Positions 24,606 through 32,388 of a stretch of 64,000 nucleotides of DNA are shown in pieces. The translations under genes were made by a program, and so were the position numbers. The first letter of the stretch is position 1; each line of letters opens with the position of its first letter. Source of the stretch: Amycolatopsis acidicola (GTDB lineage: Bacteria; Actinomycetota; Actinomycetes; Mycobacteriales; Pseudonocardiaceae); NCBI RefSeq assembly GCF_007713735.2, contig NZ_VMNW02000012.1:80544-144543 (forward strand), written 5' to 3'. Below the pieces are notes generated by a model. The model had not been told where the DNA came from and made no database searches. It saw only the letters and a list, made by a program, of their open reading frames with translations.

Positions 24606-25040
24606 ATGGTGGAGGCCACCGAAAGCAGCCAAGAGCTGTACTGGCTCCTGGACGAGTTGGTGGGCAACGCTCCGCGCGTCCGGCACGCGCTGCTGCTGTC
24701 CGACGACGGGCTGGCCATGGCCACGTCCACCGGCATGAGGCGGGAGGAGAGCGAGCACCTGGCAGCGGTGGCGTCGGCGCTGAACAGCCTGGCCAAGGGT
24801 GCAGGACGGCAGTTCAGGGCGGGGCCGGTCCGCCAGACGATGGTCGAGCTGGCCGAGGGTTTCCTGTTCGTGATCGCCGCGGGCGGGGGCACCTGCCTCG
24901 CGGTGTTCACCGAGGCCGGCACCGACATCGGCCTGGTCGCCTACGAGATGGCACGCCTCGTCACACAGGTCGGGGAGCACCTGTACACCGCTCCCCGCGG
25001 GACCGGCGGCCCCGTGGCCGCGGAGCGGACCGGACCGTGA
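24606..25040 (+). CDS. cvnB: Conservon roadblock/LC7 protein CvnB
   Basis: 144 aa roadblock/LC7-fold protein. It has ELYWLLDELVGNAPRVRHAL, then LLLSDDGLAMATSTGM and QTMVELAEGFLFVIAAGGG, the usual CvnB sequence pattern. SD AAGGAGAGATCTG precedes ATG. Roadblock proteins regulate small GTPases; in conservons CvnB acts with the GTPase CvnD and the kinase CvnA. It is second in the cvnABCD order, 27 bp after cvnA. Confidence 0.93.
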   Translation: MVEATESSQELYWLLDELVGNAPRVRHALLLSDDGLAMATSTGMRREESEHLAAVASALNSLAKGAGRQFRAGPVRQTMVELAEGFLFVIAAGGGTCLAVFTEAGTDIGLVAYEMARLVTQVGEHLYTAPRGTGGPVAAERTGP

Positions 25041-25050
25041 AAGAGGCGAG

Positions 25051-25425
25051 ATGAACCGGCCCGCGGACCAGTGGTACGGCGACGACTCCGGTCCTCTGGT
25101 CCGGTTGTACGCGCTGACGAAGGGGCGGGCGCGGCCGGCAGGCGAGTTCCTGGACGTGATCGCGCTCGTGTGCGGCACCACCGATCCCGACAACGACCTG
25201 ACGCTGAGCCCCGAGCAGGCGACCCTGCTCACCCTGTGCCGTGATTCGCTCCTGTCGGTCGCCGAACTCTGTGCCAGGGCGAACCTTCCGCTCAACGTCA
25301 CCCGGGTGCTGCTGGCCGACCTGCAGCGCGGCGGGCACGTCCGGATCGTGCGGCCCGGGCAGCCCGGCCGGATTCGCGACGACCACATACTGAGGGAAGT
25401 GCTCGATGGACTCCGTGCGCTCTGA
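25051..25425 (+). CDS. cvnC: Conservon DUF742 protein CvnC
   Basis: 124 aa. DUF742 features are PLVRLYALTKGRARP near residue 15, then TLLTLCRDSLLSVAELCARA and NLPLNVTRVLLADLQRGG, a winged-helix-like layout, followed by the closing LREVLDGLRAL. SD AAAGAGGCGAG precedes ATG. The end overlaps the cvnD start by 20 bp, the typical arrangement, which suggests fixed stoichiometry. Biochemical role in the complex is poorly known. Confidence 0.93.
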   Translation: MNRPADQWYGDDSGPLVRLYALTKGRARPAGEFLDVIALVCGTTDPDNDLTLSPEQATLLTLCRDSLLSVAELCARANLPLNVTRVLLADLQRGGHVRIVRPGQPGRIRDDHILREVLDGLRAL

Positions 25426-25996
25426 GCGCCGCGCCGCCGCGCGGCCCTTCGTCGCCTTGAAGATCCTCATCGCGGGCGGGTTCGGCGCCGGCAAGACCAC
25501 GATGGTCGGCGCCGTCAGCGAGATTCCCCCGCTGCGCACGGAGGAACTGCTCACCGAGGCCGGCGTGGCCGTGGACGATGCCAGTGGCGTCGAGACCAAG
25601 ACGACCACCACGGTCGCGCTGGACTTCGGCCGCATCACCTTCGACGAGCGGCTCGCGCTGTACCTGTTCGGCACGCCGGGCCAGGACCGGTTCTGGTTCT
25701 TCTGGGACGACATCGCCCATGGCGCGCTCGGAGCCGTCGTCGTCGCCGACCCGCGCCGCCTCGAAAGCTGTTTCCCGGCGGTCGACTACTTCGAAAGCCG
25801 CGGAATTCCGTTCGTCATAGCGGTGAACTGCTTCGCCGGTGCCCGCCGGTACCGGGTCGAGCACGTCACCACCGCGCTCGATCTCGACGAAGGCACGCCC
25901 GTCATGCTGTGCGACGCGAGGGACAAATCCTCGGCGAAGGACGTGCTGATCGCCCTGGTGGAACGCGTCCGTCGAATGTCGACAAAGGACTCATGA
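25406..25996 (+). CDS. cvnD: Conservon Ras-like GTPase CvnD
   Basis: 196 aa. P-loop GGFGAGKTTMVGAVSEI near residue 22, switch-type TKTTTTVALDFG near 63, G3-like FGTPGQDRFWFFWDD near 88 and AVNCFAGAR near 130 in place of NKxD. This is the MglA/CvnD-type small GTPase of conservons. Its stop (TGA) overlaps the stop of the convergent unknown gene in TCATGA. It closes the cvnABCD operon. Confidence 0.93.
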   Translation: MDSVRSERRAAARPFVALKILIAGGFGAGKTTMVGAVSEIPPLRTEELLTEAGVAVDDASGVETKTTTTVALDFGRITFDERLALYLFGTPGQDRFWFFWDDIAHGALGAVVVADPRRLESCFPAVDYFESRGIPFVIAVNCFAGARRYRVEHVTTALDLDEGTPVMLCDARDKSSAKDVLIALVERVRRMSTKDS

Positions 25997-26788
25997 GCCG
26001 CGGGGGAATCGCGGGTCCGTGGCCCGTTGTTCGGACATGCGGGCGACGTGTTCGGAGGCGACGGAGAAACCCGCGGCGAACGTCCGGCCCGGTGTCGCGT
26101 CCTGGCGCACGGTGGCGGCGAACGAGCGGAGCCGGTCGGCGAGTTCCTTGCTGGTGAACGATTCCGTGACGTGCAGCTCGCCGGGCGCGTTGAGCGCGTC
26201 GAGCAGTTGTCCGCCTCGGCGGTGCAGGGATGTGAGGTCGCGGCGCGCTTCTTTGAGTGCTGTCGTGGCGAAACGCACCAGGTACCTGCCGAGTTCCCAG
26301 GCGGCCGCCGCGCGTTCTTCCGCCGTCCAGGCGGGCCGCGCTCGTTCCAGGACGTCGTGCATGTGGTCGCGCACCACCGGGATCGCCGGTGGCGGGGGCA
26401 TGGGGCTCCGTAGCCGATCCAAGAGATCGAGGGCGTCCGGCCGGGGAGCGGGTGGGCGTCGGAGGTGGTGGGACAGCTCGATCCGGCAGGCCCGCAGTCC
26501 ACGCAGGTAGCCCTCGGCGTATTCGCCCGAGCCGATGGCGGGCATGCCGAGAATTGTCGTGTCGAGGGAATGCAGGGCGACGGAAATGGTGAACTGCCGC
26601 AATTCAGTCATGATGCCCTGGGCCTGCTCCCGGCGGTCGAACACCGCGCGGGCGGCGTCGACCCAGTCCGGCTGGCCTTGCAGCAGCTGTTTGCCGAGGT
26701 CCCAGTTGTCGCGGTCGGCGTAGCGTTTCTCGTTCAGGTGCCGGGAGAGCGCCGCCACCCAGGTCGTGTCCACCTCGTTCGCGCCCAC
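25991..26788 (-). CDS. Unknown protein, probably leaderless
   Basis: 265 aa, mostly helical, rich in Arg, Ala and Leu, with no membrane segment or signal. Visible blocks are WDLGKQLLQGQPDWVDAARA, ELRQFTISVALHSLDTTIL and WELGRYLVRFATTALKEAR. I do not recognise a family. GTG 26788 is chosen because TATAGT lies 6 bp upstream, which would place the transcript start at the GTG itself, and no SD is present. The start is therefore uncertain. It is divergent from the VOC gene, which looks leaderless too, and convergent with cvnD. Confidence 0.6.
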   Translation of the reverse strand: MGANEVDTTWVAALSRHLNEKRYADRDNWDLGKQLLQGQPDWVDAARAVFDRREQAQGIMTELRQFTISVALHSLDTTILGMPAIGSGEYAEGYLRGLRACRIELSHHLRRPPAPRPDALDLLDRLRSPMPPPPAIPVVRDHMHDVLERARPAWTAEERAAAAWELGRYLVRFATTALKEARRDLTSLHRRGGQLLDALNAPGELHVTESFTSKELADRLRSFAATVRQDATPGRTFAAGFSVASEHVARMSEQRATDPRFPRGS

Positions 26789-26881
26789 GTCCGGACTATA
26801 GGACCGCGCGGCCGGGACCGGTCCCGGGCACGCTGGTTGATCGGCCCGGGGCGGCGATCTTGGTTTGACTAGGCTCGGGCC

Positions 26882-27553
26882 ATGTTTCATCTTGATCACC
26901 TCTGCCTCGGTGTCCGCGATCTTGCCGACGGCGTGCGGCGAGTGCACGAGGAGACGGGGCTCGCCTACTACGACGGTGGAGTCCTGGCCGGCAGCATCGG
27001 GAACACGATCTTCCCGCTCGGCGAGGACGTCTATCTGGAGGTCGAGGCGGTGACGGCCCCCGCGGCCGAGCGGAACGAGGCGGCGGCCTGGTTCGACCGG
27101 GTCGTCGCGGACGGCGACCGGTGGATGTTCTGGTGCTTGCGCGCCGAGACGATCGACGAGCTGACCGCGGTCGCGGAGCGGCTCGGTGGCGAGGTGTCGC
27201 GGGTTCCGGGGCGCGTCCAGGCCGACGGCACCCAGCGCCTCATCATCACCGCGCCCGGCTCGGACCGCGTGTTCGACGCGTGCTGGCGCCGGGGGCTGCC
27301 GAACTGGTTCTACCGGGAGGATCCGGGCACGAACCCGGATCGTGGTGCGGCGGAGCACGGCGAGCGCGGGGCGGGCGTGACCCGGCTGGAGATCGGTGCC
27401 GACGCCGCGGAACTGCGGGAGCACATCGGCGCCGAACTCTTCGACCGGCTGCCACTAGAGGTCGTGCCCGGCAAGCCGGGCGTGCACGCGATCACGGTGC
27501 GCACTGAGTCCGGGCACGAGGTCACGCTGCGCCGGGACCCGGCTGGGCTGTAG
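26882..27553 (+). CDS. VOC-fold (glyoxalase_3-like) protein
   Basis: 223 aa. It begins MFHLDHLCLGVRDL, the first beta-alpha-beta of vicinal-oxygen-chelate proteins. It continues with GNTIFPLGEDVYLEV and a second half with TRLEIGADAAELREHIG and VHAITVRTESGHEV. His5 and Glu near residue 54 are candidate metal ligands. The layout matches the glyoxalase-like PF13468 type, substrate unknown. No SD precedes ATG; TAGGCT ends 6 bp upstream, fitting a leaderless transcript. No operon partner follows. Confidence 0.8.
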   Translation: MFHLDHLCLGVRDLADGVRRVHEETGLAYYDGGVLAGSIGNTIFPLGEDVYLEVEAVTAPAAERNEAAAWFDRVVADGDRWMFWCLRAETIDELTAVAERLGGEVSRVPGRVQADGTQRLIITAPGSDRVFDACWRRGLPNWFYREDPGTNPDRGAAEHGERGAGVTRLEIGADAAELREHIGAELFDRLPLEVVPGKPGVHAITVRTESGHEVTLRRDPAGL

Positions 27554-27689
27554 TGGGGCCCGTCTCCGTACGGCGCGATGGGAAGGTTCGCCGGATCGCG
27601 GCCTTCGGCGGCGGCTGTCCGCCCGCCGTCTCCGAAAGGCGCGTCAGGGTTTGCGGCGCAGGCCTCGTCGAACAGCGCGTCCGTTGCGG

Positions 27690-28001
27690 GTGAACCGTCC
27701 GTCAGCGCCCGGCCGAGGTAGCGGAAGACGGTCGCGCCCCCGCAACCTCTACGAGTACGGCACGGTGATCACGCTCGTGGCCGCTGCCGCATGGCTCGTC
27801 ATCCACGTCACCACCACCGCCATCACCGGCGTGCTCGTCTTGCCCGGCGTCGCGAGCATCCTCTACCTCGCCGGATCCCTGCGACCGCAAGCGGAACCGC
27901 CGCAACGCGAGACGCGGTACCGGATCGCCTACCGTGCCACGATCATCGGGTTCCCGCTGTTCGCCGTCAGCTGCGGCGCCGTGTGGGCGGAATCGGCCTG
28001 A
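27690..28001 (+). CDS. Small two-helix membrane protein, uncertain
   Basis: 103 aa if GTG 27690 is used; a TTG at 27651 is also in frame and neither has an SD. After a basic N-terminus come two hydrophobic stretches, VITLVAAAAWLVIHVTTTAI and GVLVLPGVASILYLAGSL, and a third weaker one, TIIGFPLFAVSCGAVW, near the end. No family is recognised. Composition and the clear helices favour a real gene over a shadow, since no long ORF covers the other strand. The stretch 27554-27689 before it shows nothing I can name. Confidence 0.45.
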   Translation: MNRPSAPGRGSGRRSRPRNLYEYGTVITLVAAAAWLVIHVTTTAITGVLVLPGVASILYLAGSLRPQAEPPQRETRYRIAYRATIIGFPLFAVSCGAVWAESA

Positions 28002-28019
28002 GGCCGTAGGGCCGCGGCC

Positions 28020-28769
28020 CTACGCCTTCGCGTGCGCCACGAGGTGCTTGCGCAGGTACGTGAGGTGCTTGACGATCGCGCTCTCCGCGGCGTCGGGGTT
28101 CCGCTCGGCGATGGCGTCCACGATCGCCTTGTGCTGGCGGACCGTGGTGCGGCCGACCTCGGGGGAGAGGTCCAGGTAGTGCACCGGCTCGGTTTCGTGG
28201 TGCAGCGCGGAAACCAGTGACGCCAGCACGCGGTTGCCCGAGGCCTGCGCGATCAGCGAATGGAACTGCTCGTCGAGCTTGGGCACTTCCGGATCGTCGA
28301 CGGAGGCGGTCTTCTGCCGCTGCACGATGTCCCGCAGCCGCTCGAGGTCTTCGGCGGTGCGGTTGGCCGCGGCGAGCCGGACGGCCGGGACCTCCAGGTG
28401 CTGCCGCACCTCGGCGACCTCGGTGAAATCGATGCTGCCCAGGGTCAGCAGGTTGTGCACGCTGTCGATGACGGCGGACCCGAGCGAGGTGTGGTCGACG
28501 AGCTGGACGAAGTTCCCGCCGCGGGAGCCGGGCACCTTGTAGATCAGCCGCTGGGTGGTCAGCGACCGCAGCGCCTCCCGCACGGTGGTGCGGCTGACGT
28601 TGAACTGCCGCGCCAGCTCGGCCTCGGGCGGGAGCAGGTCCCCGGACTTCAGCTCGCCGGACAGGATCGCCACCCGGATCCGTTCCTCGACCTGCTCACG
28701 CGGCCGGAGCACTTTCTGGCCGATCACCCTGGCCTGCTGAGCATCGCGGAGCTCTGCCACCTGCGTCAC
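28020..28769 (-). CDS. GntR-family regulator, FadR/FCD subfamily
   Basis: 249 aa. Winged helix: RPREQVEERIRVAILSGELK, LLPPEAELARQFNVSRTTVR and EALRSL. The FCD domain holds EVAEVRQHLEVPAVRLAAA, LDEQFHSLIAQASGNR and RQHKAIVDAIAERNPDAAE, with the Asp/His residues that hold metal or ligand. GTG start at 28769. It is divergent from an MFS transporter gene. A 15-bp palindrome just upstream of it recurs before the CoA operon at 30383, so it probably controls both units and itself. Confidence 0.9.
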   Translation of the reverse strand: MTQVAELRDAQQARVIGQKVLRPREQVEERIRVAILSGELKSGDLLPPEAELARQFNVSRTTVREALRSLTTQRLIYKVPGSRGGNFVQLVDHTSLGSAVIDSVHNLLTLGSIDFTEVAEVRQHLEVPAVRLAAANRTAEDLERLRDIVQRQKTASVDDPEVPKLDEQFHSLIAQASGNRVLASLVSALHHETEPVHYLDLSPEVGRTTVRQHKAIVDAIAERNPDAAESAIVKHLTYLRKHLVAHAKA

Positions 28770-28811
28770 CTACCTACCGCTCAAGACGTGAACCGCGCGA
28801 GTATAGCGGTT

Positions 28812-28826
28812 CATTGTCCGACAATG
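28812..28826. promoter_or_regulatory. FadR-type operator, copy 1
   Basis: CATTGTCCGACAATG is a perfect 6-bp inverted repeat around CCG, between the regulator and the MFS gene. A partly matching element (CATTGTC at 28896-28902 and GTTGGAC at 28907-28913) lies next to the MFS promoter. The core A.TGTCC.ACA.T recurs at 30355. Confidence 0.65.
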
Positions 28827-28914
28827 CCACGCGACGCCCGTGCTTGTCCAACCCGCCGCGCCGGTGGACGGGCCTCCCCGCGCCGCTTTCCGAGGCATTG
28901 TCAAAAGTTGGACC

Positions 28915-28943
28915 TTGAACAAGCGGACCTTCTGACCTACGGT
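28915..28943 (+). promoter_or_regulatory. Candidate promoter of the MFS gene at 28999
   Basis: TTGAAC (28915-28920) and TACGGT (28938-28943) are separated by 17 bp, upstream of the MFS start. The operator-like GTTGGAC touches the -35 box, which fits repression. Confidence 0.4.
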
Positions 28944-28998
28944 CACTCCCATCGCAACGACGCGTCGCTTCCGGGCGCGGGCAAACCCAGGAGAAAGC

Positions 28999-30333
28999 AT
29001 GGCTACGCAGGCCCCGGCTCCATCGGTGTCCATCGGGAAGATCGCTTTCGCGAGTTTCATCGGCACCGTCATCGAGTTCTTCGACTTCTTCATCTTCGGC
29101 ACGGCTTCGGCCCTGATCTTCAACAAGATCTTCTTCCCCGCGCTCGATCCGCTGGCCGGAACGCTCGCCAGTTTCGCCACGTTCGGCGTGGCCTTCGCCG
29201 CCCGCCCGCTCGGCGGTGTCCTTTTCGGACACTGGGGGGACCGGCTGGGGCGCAAGAAGATGCTGGTGCTCAGCCTCGTCCTGATGGGCGTTGGCACCGC
29301 GATGGTCGGAGTGCTGCCGACGTATGGCCAGATCGGCATCGGCGCGCCGCTGCTGCTGGTGCTCTCGCGATTGCTGCAGGGCGTCGCGATCGGCGGTGAG
29401 TGGAGCGGCGCCGTGCTGATGGCCGTCGAGCACGCCCCGCCGGGCAAACGCGCCTTCTACGGCAGCTGGCCGCAATGCGGTGTTCCGGCGGGCCTGGTGC
29501 TGGCGACCGCGCTGTTCTACCTCGTCGAGCAGCTTCCGGCGGACGCGATGCGGACCTGGGGCTGGCGGCTCCCGTTCCTGGTCAGCGTGGTGCTGGTGGC
29601 GCTCGGCCTCTACATCCGGCTGCGGATCTCCGAGTCACCCGCGTTCGCCTCCGTGCAGGACAAGGGGGAACAGGCGAAGTTCCCCGCCGGCGAGGTGATC
29701 CGGAAGTCGTGGAAGGCGATCCTGATCGCGATCTTTTCCATGGCGGCGGCCAACATCCCGTTCTACCTGGCCACGGTCTTCGCGCTGAGCTACGGTTCCC
29801 AGCAGCCCGGCGTCACCAGGGGGACGGTGCTGCTGGCGGTGTGCGTGGCCTCGCTGATCCAGATCTTCACCATCCCCGCCGCCGCCATGCTGGCCGACAA
29901 GTACGGGCGGCGGCCCGTGCTGCTCGTGGGCTGCGTGCTCACGGTGCTGGAAGGATTCCCGTTCTTCTGGCTGATCGACACCGGCAGCACGATCGCGATC
30001 CTGCTGGCGATGGTGATCGCCCTGCCGATCGCGCACACGCTGACCTACTCCGTGTTGGCCAGCTTCGTGCCGGAGTTGTTCGAGACCCGGTTGCGCTACA
30101 GCGGTTCGGCGATCGGCTACCAGGTCGGCGGCATGATCATGAGCGGTCCGGTTCCCTTCGTCGCCGCGGCCCTGTACTCGTGGGCCGGTGGCGCGTGGTC
30201 GCTTTCGCTGTACATCGTGCTCGGTGGCGTGCTGACGTTCGTGGCCGTCTACCTGGCGAGGGAGTCCTACCGGGACGACATCGCCGGCCTCGATGACGCC
30301 GGGATCGCGCGGGATACGACGCACGCCACCTGA
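28999..30333 (+). CDS. MFS transporter, MHS family
   Basis: 444 aa with 12 helices. IGTVIEFFDFFIFGTASALI in helix 1, GHWGDRLGRKKMLV (motif A), LQGVAIGGEWSGAVLMAVEH and LADKYGRRPVLLVG are standard MHS signatures. The family imports carboxylates with protons. SD AGGAGAAAGC precedes ATG. Its promoter region carries the same palindrome as the downstream CoA operon, so it most likely imports the acid degraded by that operon. Confidence 0.9.
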   Translation: MATQAPAPSVSIGKIAFASFIGTVIEFFDFFIFGTASALIFNKIFFPALDPLAGTLASFATFGVAFAARPLGGVLFGHWGDRLGRKKMLVLSLVLMGVGTAMVGVLPTYGQIGIGAPLLLVLSRLLQGVAIGGEWSGAVLMAVEHAPPGKRAFYGSWPQCGVPAGLVLATALFYLVEQLPADAMRTWGWRLPFLVSVVLVALGLYIRLRISESPAFASVQDKGEQAKFPAGEVIRKSWKAILIAIFSMAAANIPFYLATVFALSYGSQQPGVTRGTVLLAVCVASLIQIFTIPAAAMLADKYGRRPVLLVGCVLTVLEGFPFFWLIDTGSTIAILLAMVIALPIAHTLTYSVLASFVPELFETRLRYSGSAIGYQVGGMIMSGPVPFVAAALYSWAGGAWSLSLYIVLGGVLTFVAVYLARESYRDDIAGLDDAGIARDTTHAT

Positions 30334-30354
30334 GCCCGACCTTGACCCTGAGGC

Positions 30355-30369
30355 TAATGTCCAACATTA
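30355..30369. promoter_or_regulatory. FadR-type operator, copy 2
   Basis: TAATGTCCAACATTA is a perfect 6-bp inverted repeat around CCA, 14 bp before the start of the CoA-transferase gene. It shares spacing and the TGTCC.ACA core with copy 1 at 28812-28826. Confidence 0.65.
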
Positions 30370-30382
30370 TGAAGGCGTGCAG

Positions 30383-31609
30383 ATGAACCACCAGGATCAG
30401 GGCGGCTCCGCCGGGGGGCCGCTGGCAGGGTTGAAGGTCGTCGACATGACGACCTCCTACGCGGGCCCGACGGCCTCGATGTACCTGGCCGACCTCGGCG
30501 CGGACGTGATCAAGGTCGAGCGGCCGGGCGCCGGTGACGACGCCCGGTCGTGGGGTCCGCCGTTCGTCCGGGACACCTCGGCCTGGTTCGCCTCGGCGAA
30601 CCGCAACAAGCGCTCGGTGGTGATCAACCTGCGGGACCCGCGCGGGCTGCGCACCCTGCGGCGGCTCATCGGCGAGGCCGACGTGTTCATGGAGAACCTG
30701 AACCCGGGCAAGCTCGCTTCGCTCGGCATCGACCACGAGACGGTGCGCGCGGAGTCCCCGCGGCTGATCTACTGCGCGATGTCGGGCTTCGGGCTCGACG
30801 GGCCGGACAGCGCGCTGCCGGGCTACGACCTCGCCGCGCAGGCCCGGTCCGGGATCATGTCGGTCACGGGCCCGAAAGGCGGTTCGCCGCAACGGGTTTC
30901 CTCGGCACTGTCCGATGTGGTCACCGGGATGTGCGCGGCGCTGGCGGTCAGCGCCGCGGTGGTGCGCCAGCGGGAACACGGCGATGGCGAGCTGATCGAC
31001 GTGTCCCTGCTGGACTCCGACCTCGCCGTGATGGCGCCGCGGATCGCGGCCTACCTGGCCGGCGAGCCCGAGCCGGCGCCCAGCGGCGGTACCGATTCGG
31101 TGCTTGCGGTGTACCAGTCGTTCGCCACGGCGGACCGGGATCTCGCCATCGCCATCGGCAACGACCCGATTTGGCGGCGGTTCTGCGACGTGATCGGAAC
31201 CCCGGAACTGGGCGCGGATCCGGAGCTGGCGGACAACGCCGGGCGCCGGGTGCACCGGGAGCGGCTCGTCGCCGCGGTGACGGAAAAGCTCGCCGGGCGC
31301 ACCGCCGCCGAATGGCAGAAGATACTCGGTGAAGCGGGAATCCCGTGCTCCCTCGTGCAAGGGCTGTCCGAAGTGGTCGAAGATCCGCAGGTGGTCGCGC
31401 GCGGGGCGCTGCTCCCGGTGCCGGGCACCGGCGGGGCGCTGCACAGCGTGCACAGCCCGTTCCGCTTCGGCTCCATCCCGCGGCCGCGCAACACCGCGTT
31501 CCCGGCGCTCGGCGCGCACACCCGCGAGGTGCTGGGAGAACACGGATTCACCGACGAAGACATCGACACGCTCATCGCGGAGGGTGCCGTGCAGGAGGGT
31601 GCGAGGTGA
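30383..31609 (+). CDS. Class III CoA-transferase (CaiB/BaiF family)
   Basis: 408 aa. It opens GLKVVDMTTSYAGPTASMYL and has LGADVIKVERPG near residue 45. The catalytic Asp lies in PGYDLAAQARSG near 150, the normal transferase form (GYDL) rather than the racemase form (GHDLNY). The C-terminal half includes SVLAVYQSFATADRDLAIAI. It moves CoA between carboxylic acids. It is the first gene of a ten-gene operon ending at 41677, directly behind operator copy 2. It may activate the imported acid using an acyl-CoA donor, alongside the ATP-dependent ligase at 37862. Confidence 0.88.
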   Translation: MNHQDQGGSAGGPLAGLKVVDMTTSYAGPTASMYLADLGADVIKVERPGAGDDARSWGPPFVRDTSAWFASANRNKRSVVINLRDPRGLRTLRRLIGEADVFMENLNPGKLASLGIDHETVRAESPRLIYCAMSGFGLDGPDSALPGYDLAAQARSGIMSVTGPKGGSPQRVSSALSDVVTGMCAALAVSAAVVRQREHGDGELIDVSLLDSDLAVMAPRIAAYLAGEPEPAPSGGTDSVLAVYQSFATADRDLAIAIGNDPIWRRFCDVIGTPELGADPELADNAGRRVHRERLVAAVTEKLAGRTAAEWQKILGEAGIPCSLVQGLSEVVEDPQVVARGALLPVPGTGGALHSVHSPFRFGSIPRPRNTAFPALGAHTREVLGEHGFTDEDIDTLIAEGAVQEGAR

Positions 31610-32388
31610 GCGAAGAGTTCGTCGCCGTCGAGGAGCACGGCGCCGTGGCGGTGGTGCGGATCGACCGGCCGTCCGTCCACAATGCACTCAATGCCGCCTT
31701 GCTACGGCGGCTCGGCGAGGAGATCGGCACGCTCGCCGGGAAGGCGCGGGCGATCGTGCTGACCGGCACGGGCGAAAAGGCGTTCAGCGCGGGCGCGGAC
31801 CTCGACGAGCTGGCCACGCTGGACGCCGAGGCCGCGCATCCGGTGATGCGCGCCGGGCAGGAGGTGATCCGCCGGATCGAGCGGAGCCCGGTCCCGGTGC
31901 TCGCGGCGGTGAACGGGCTGGCACTCGGCGGCGGGTTCGAACTCGTGCTGGCCTGCTCGTTCGCGGTCGTGTCGCGCAAGGCGTCGTTCGGGTTGCCCGA
32001 GGCTGGCCTCGGCCTGATCCCCGGGTACGGCGGCACCCAGCGGCTCGCGCGGGTGACCGGGCCCCACGTGGCCCGGCACGTGATGCTGACCGGCAGCCGG
32101 ATCGACGCCGAGCGCGCGTACCAGCTGGGCCTGGCCGTGCTGCCGCCGGTCGAACCCGGCGAGCTGCTACCGGCGGCGCTGGAGGTCGCGAACACGATCG
32201 CCGCGAAGGGGCCGGGGGCGTGCCGCGCCATCCTGGAAGCCGTGGATCGCGGCCAGGACATGCCGCTCGACGCCGGGCTGGCGCTGGAGACCGGGCTGGC
32301 CGCGCTGGCCATCGGCGGTACCGAGTCCGATGAGGGCGTGGCCGCGTTCAAGGGCAAGCGCGCCCCGGAGTTCGGAGACCTCGCATGA
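31606..32388 (+). CDS. Enoyl-CoA hydratase (BadK-like role possible)
   Basis: 260 aa crotonase with GTG start in a GTGA overlap. The oxyanion segments KAFSAGADLDEL and VNGLALGGGFELVLAC are present. Both catalytic Glu are kept, one in GGGFELVLAC and one in LPEAGLGLIPGYGGTQRLAR, so true hydratase activity is expected. In the proposed alicyclic route it would hydrate cyclohex-1-ene-carboxyl-CoA to the 2-hydroxy compound. The order hydratase, acyl-CoA dehydrogenase, alcohol dehydrogenase is a continuous beta-oxidation block. Confidence 0.9.
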   Translation: MSEEFVAVEEHGAVAVVRIDRPSVHNALNAALLRRLGEEIGTLAGKARAIVLTGTGEKAFSAGADLDELATLDAEAAHPVMRAGQEVIRRIERSPVPVLAAVNGLALGGGFELVLACSFAVVSRKASFGLPEAGLGLIPGYGGTQRLARVTGPHVARHVMLTGSRIDAERAYQLGLAVLPPVEPGELLPAALEVANTIAAKGPGACRAILEAVDRGQDMPLDAGLALETGLAALAIGGTESDEGVAAFKGKRAPEFGDLA

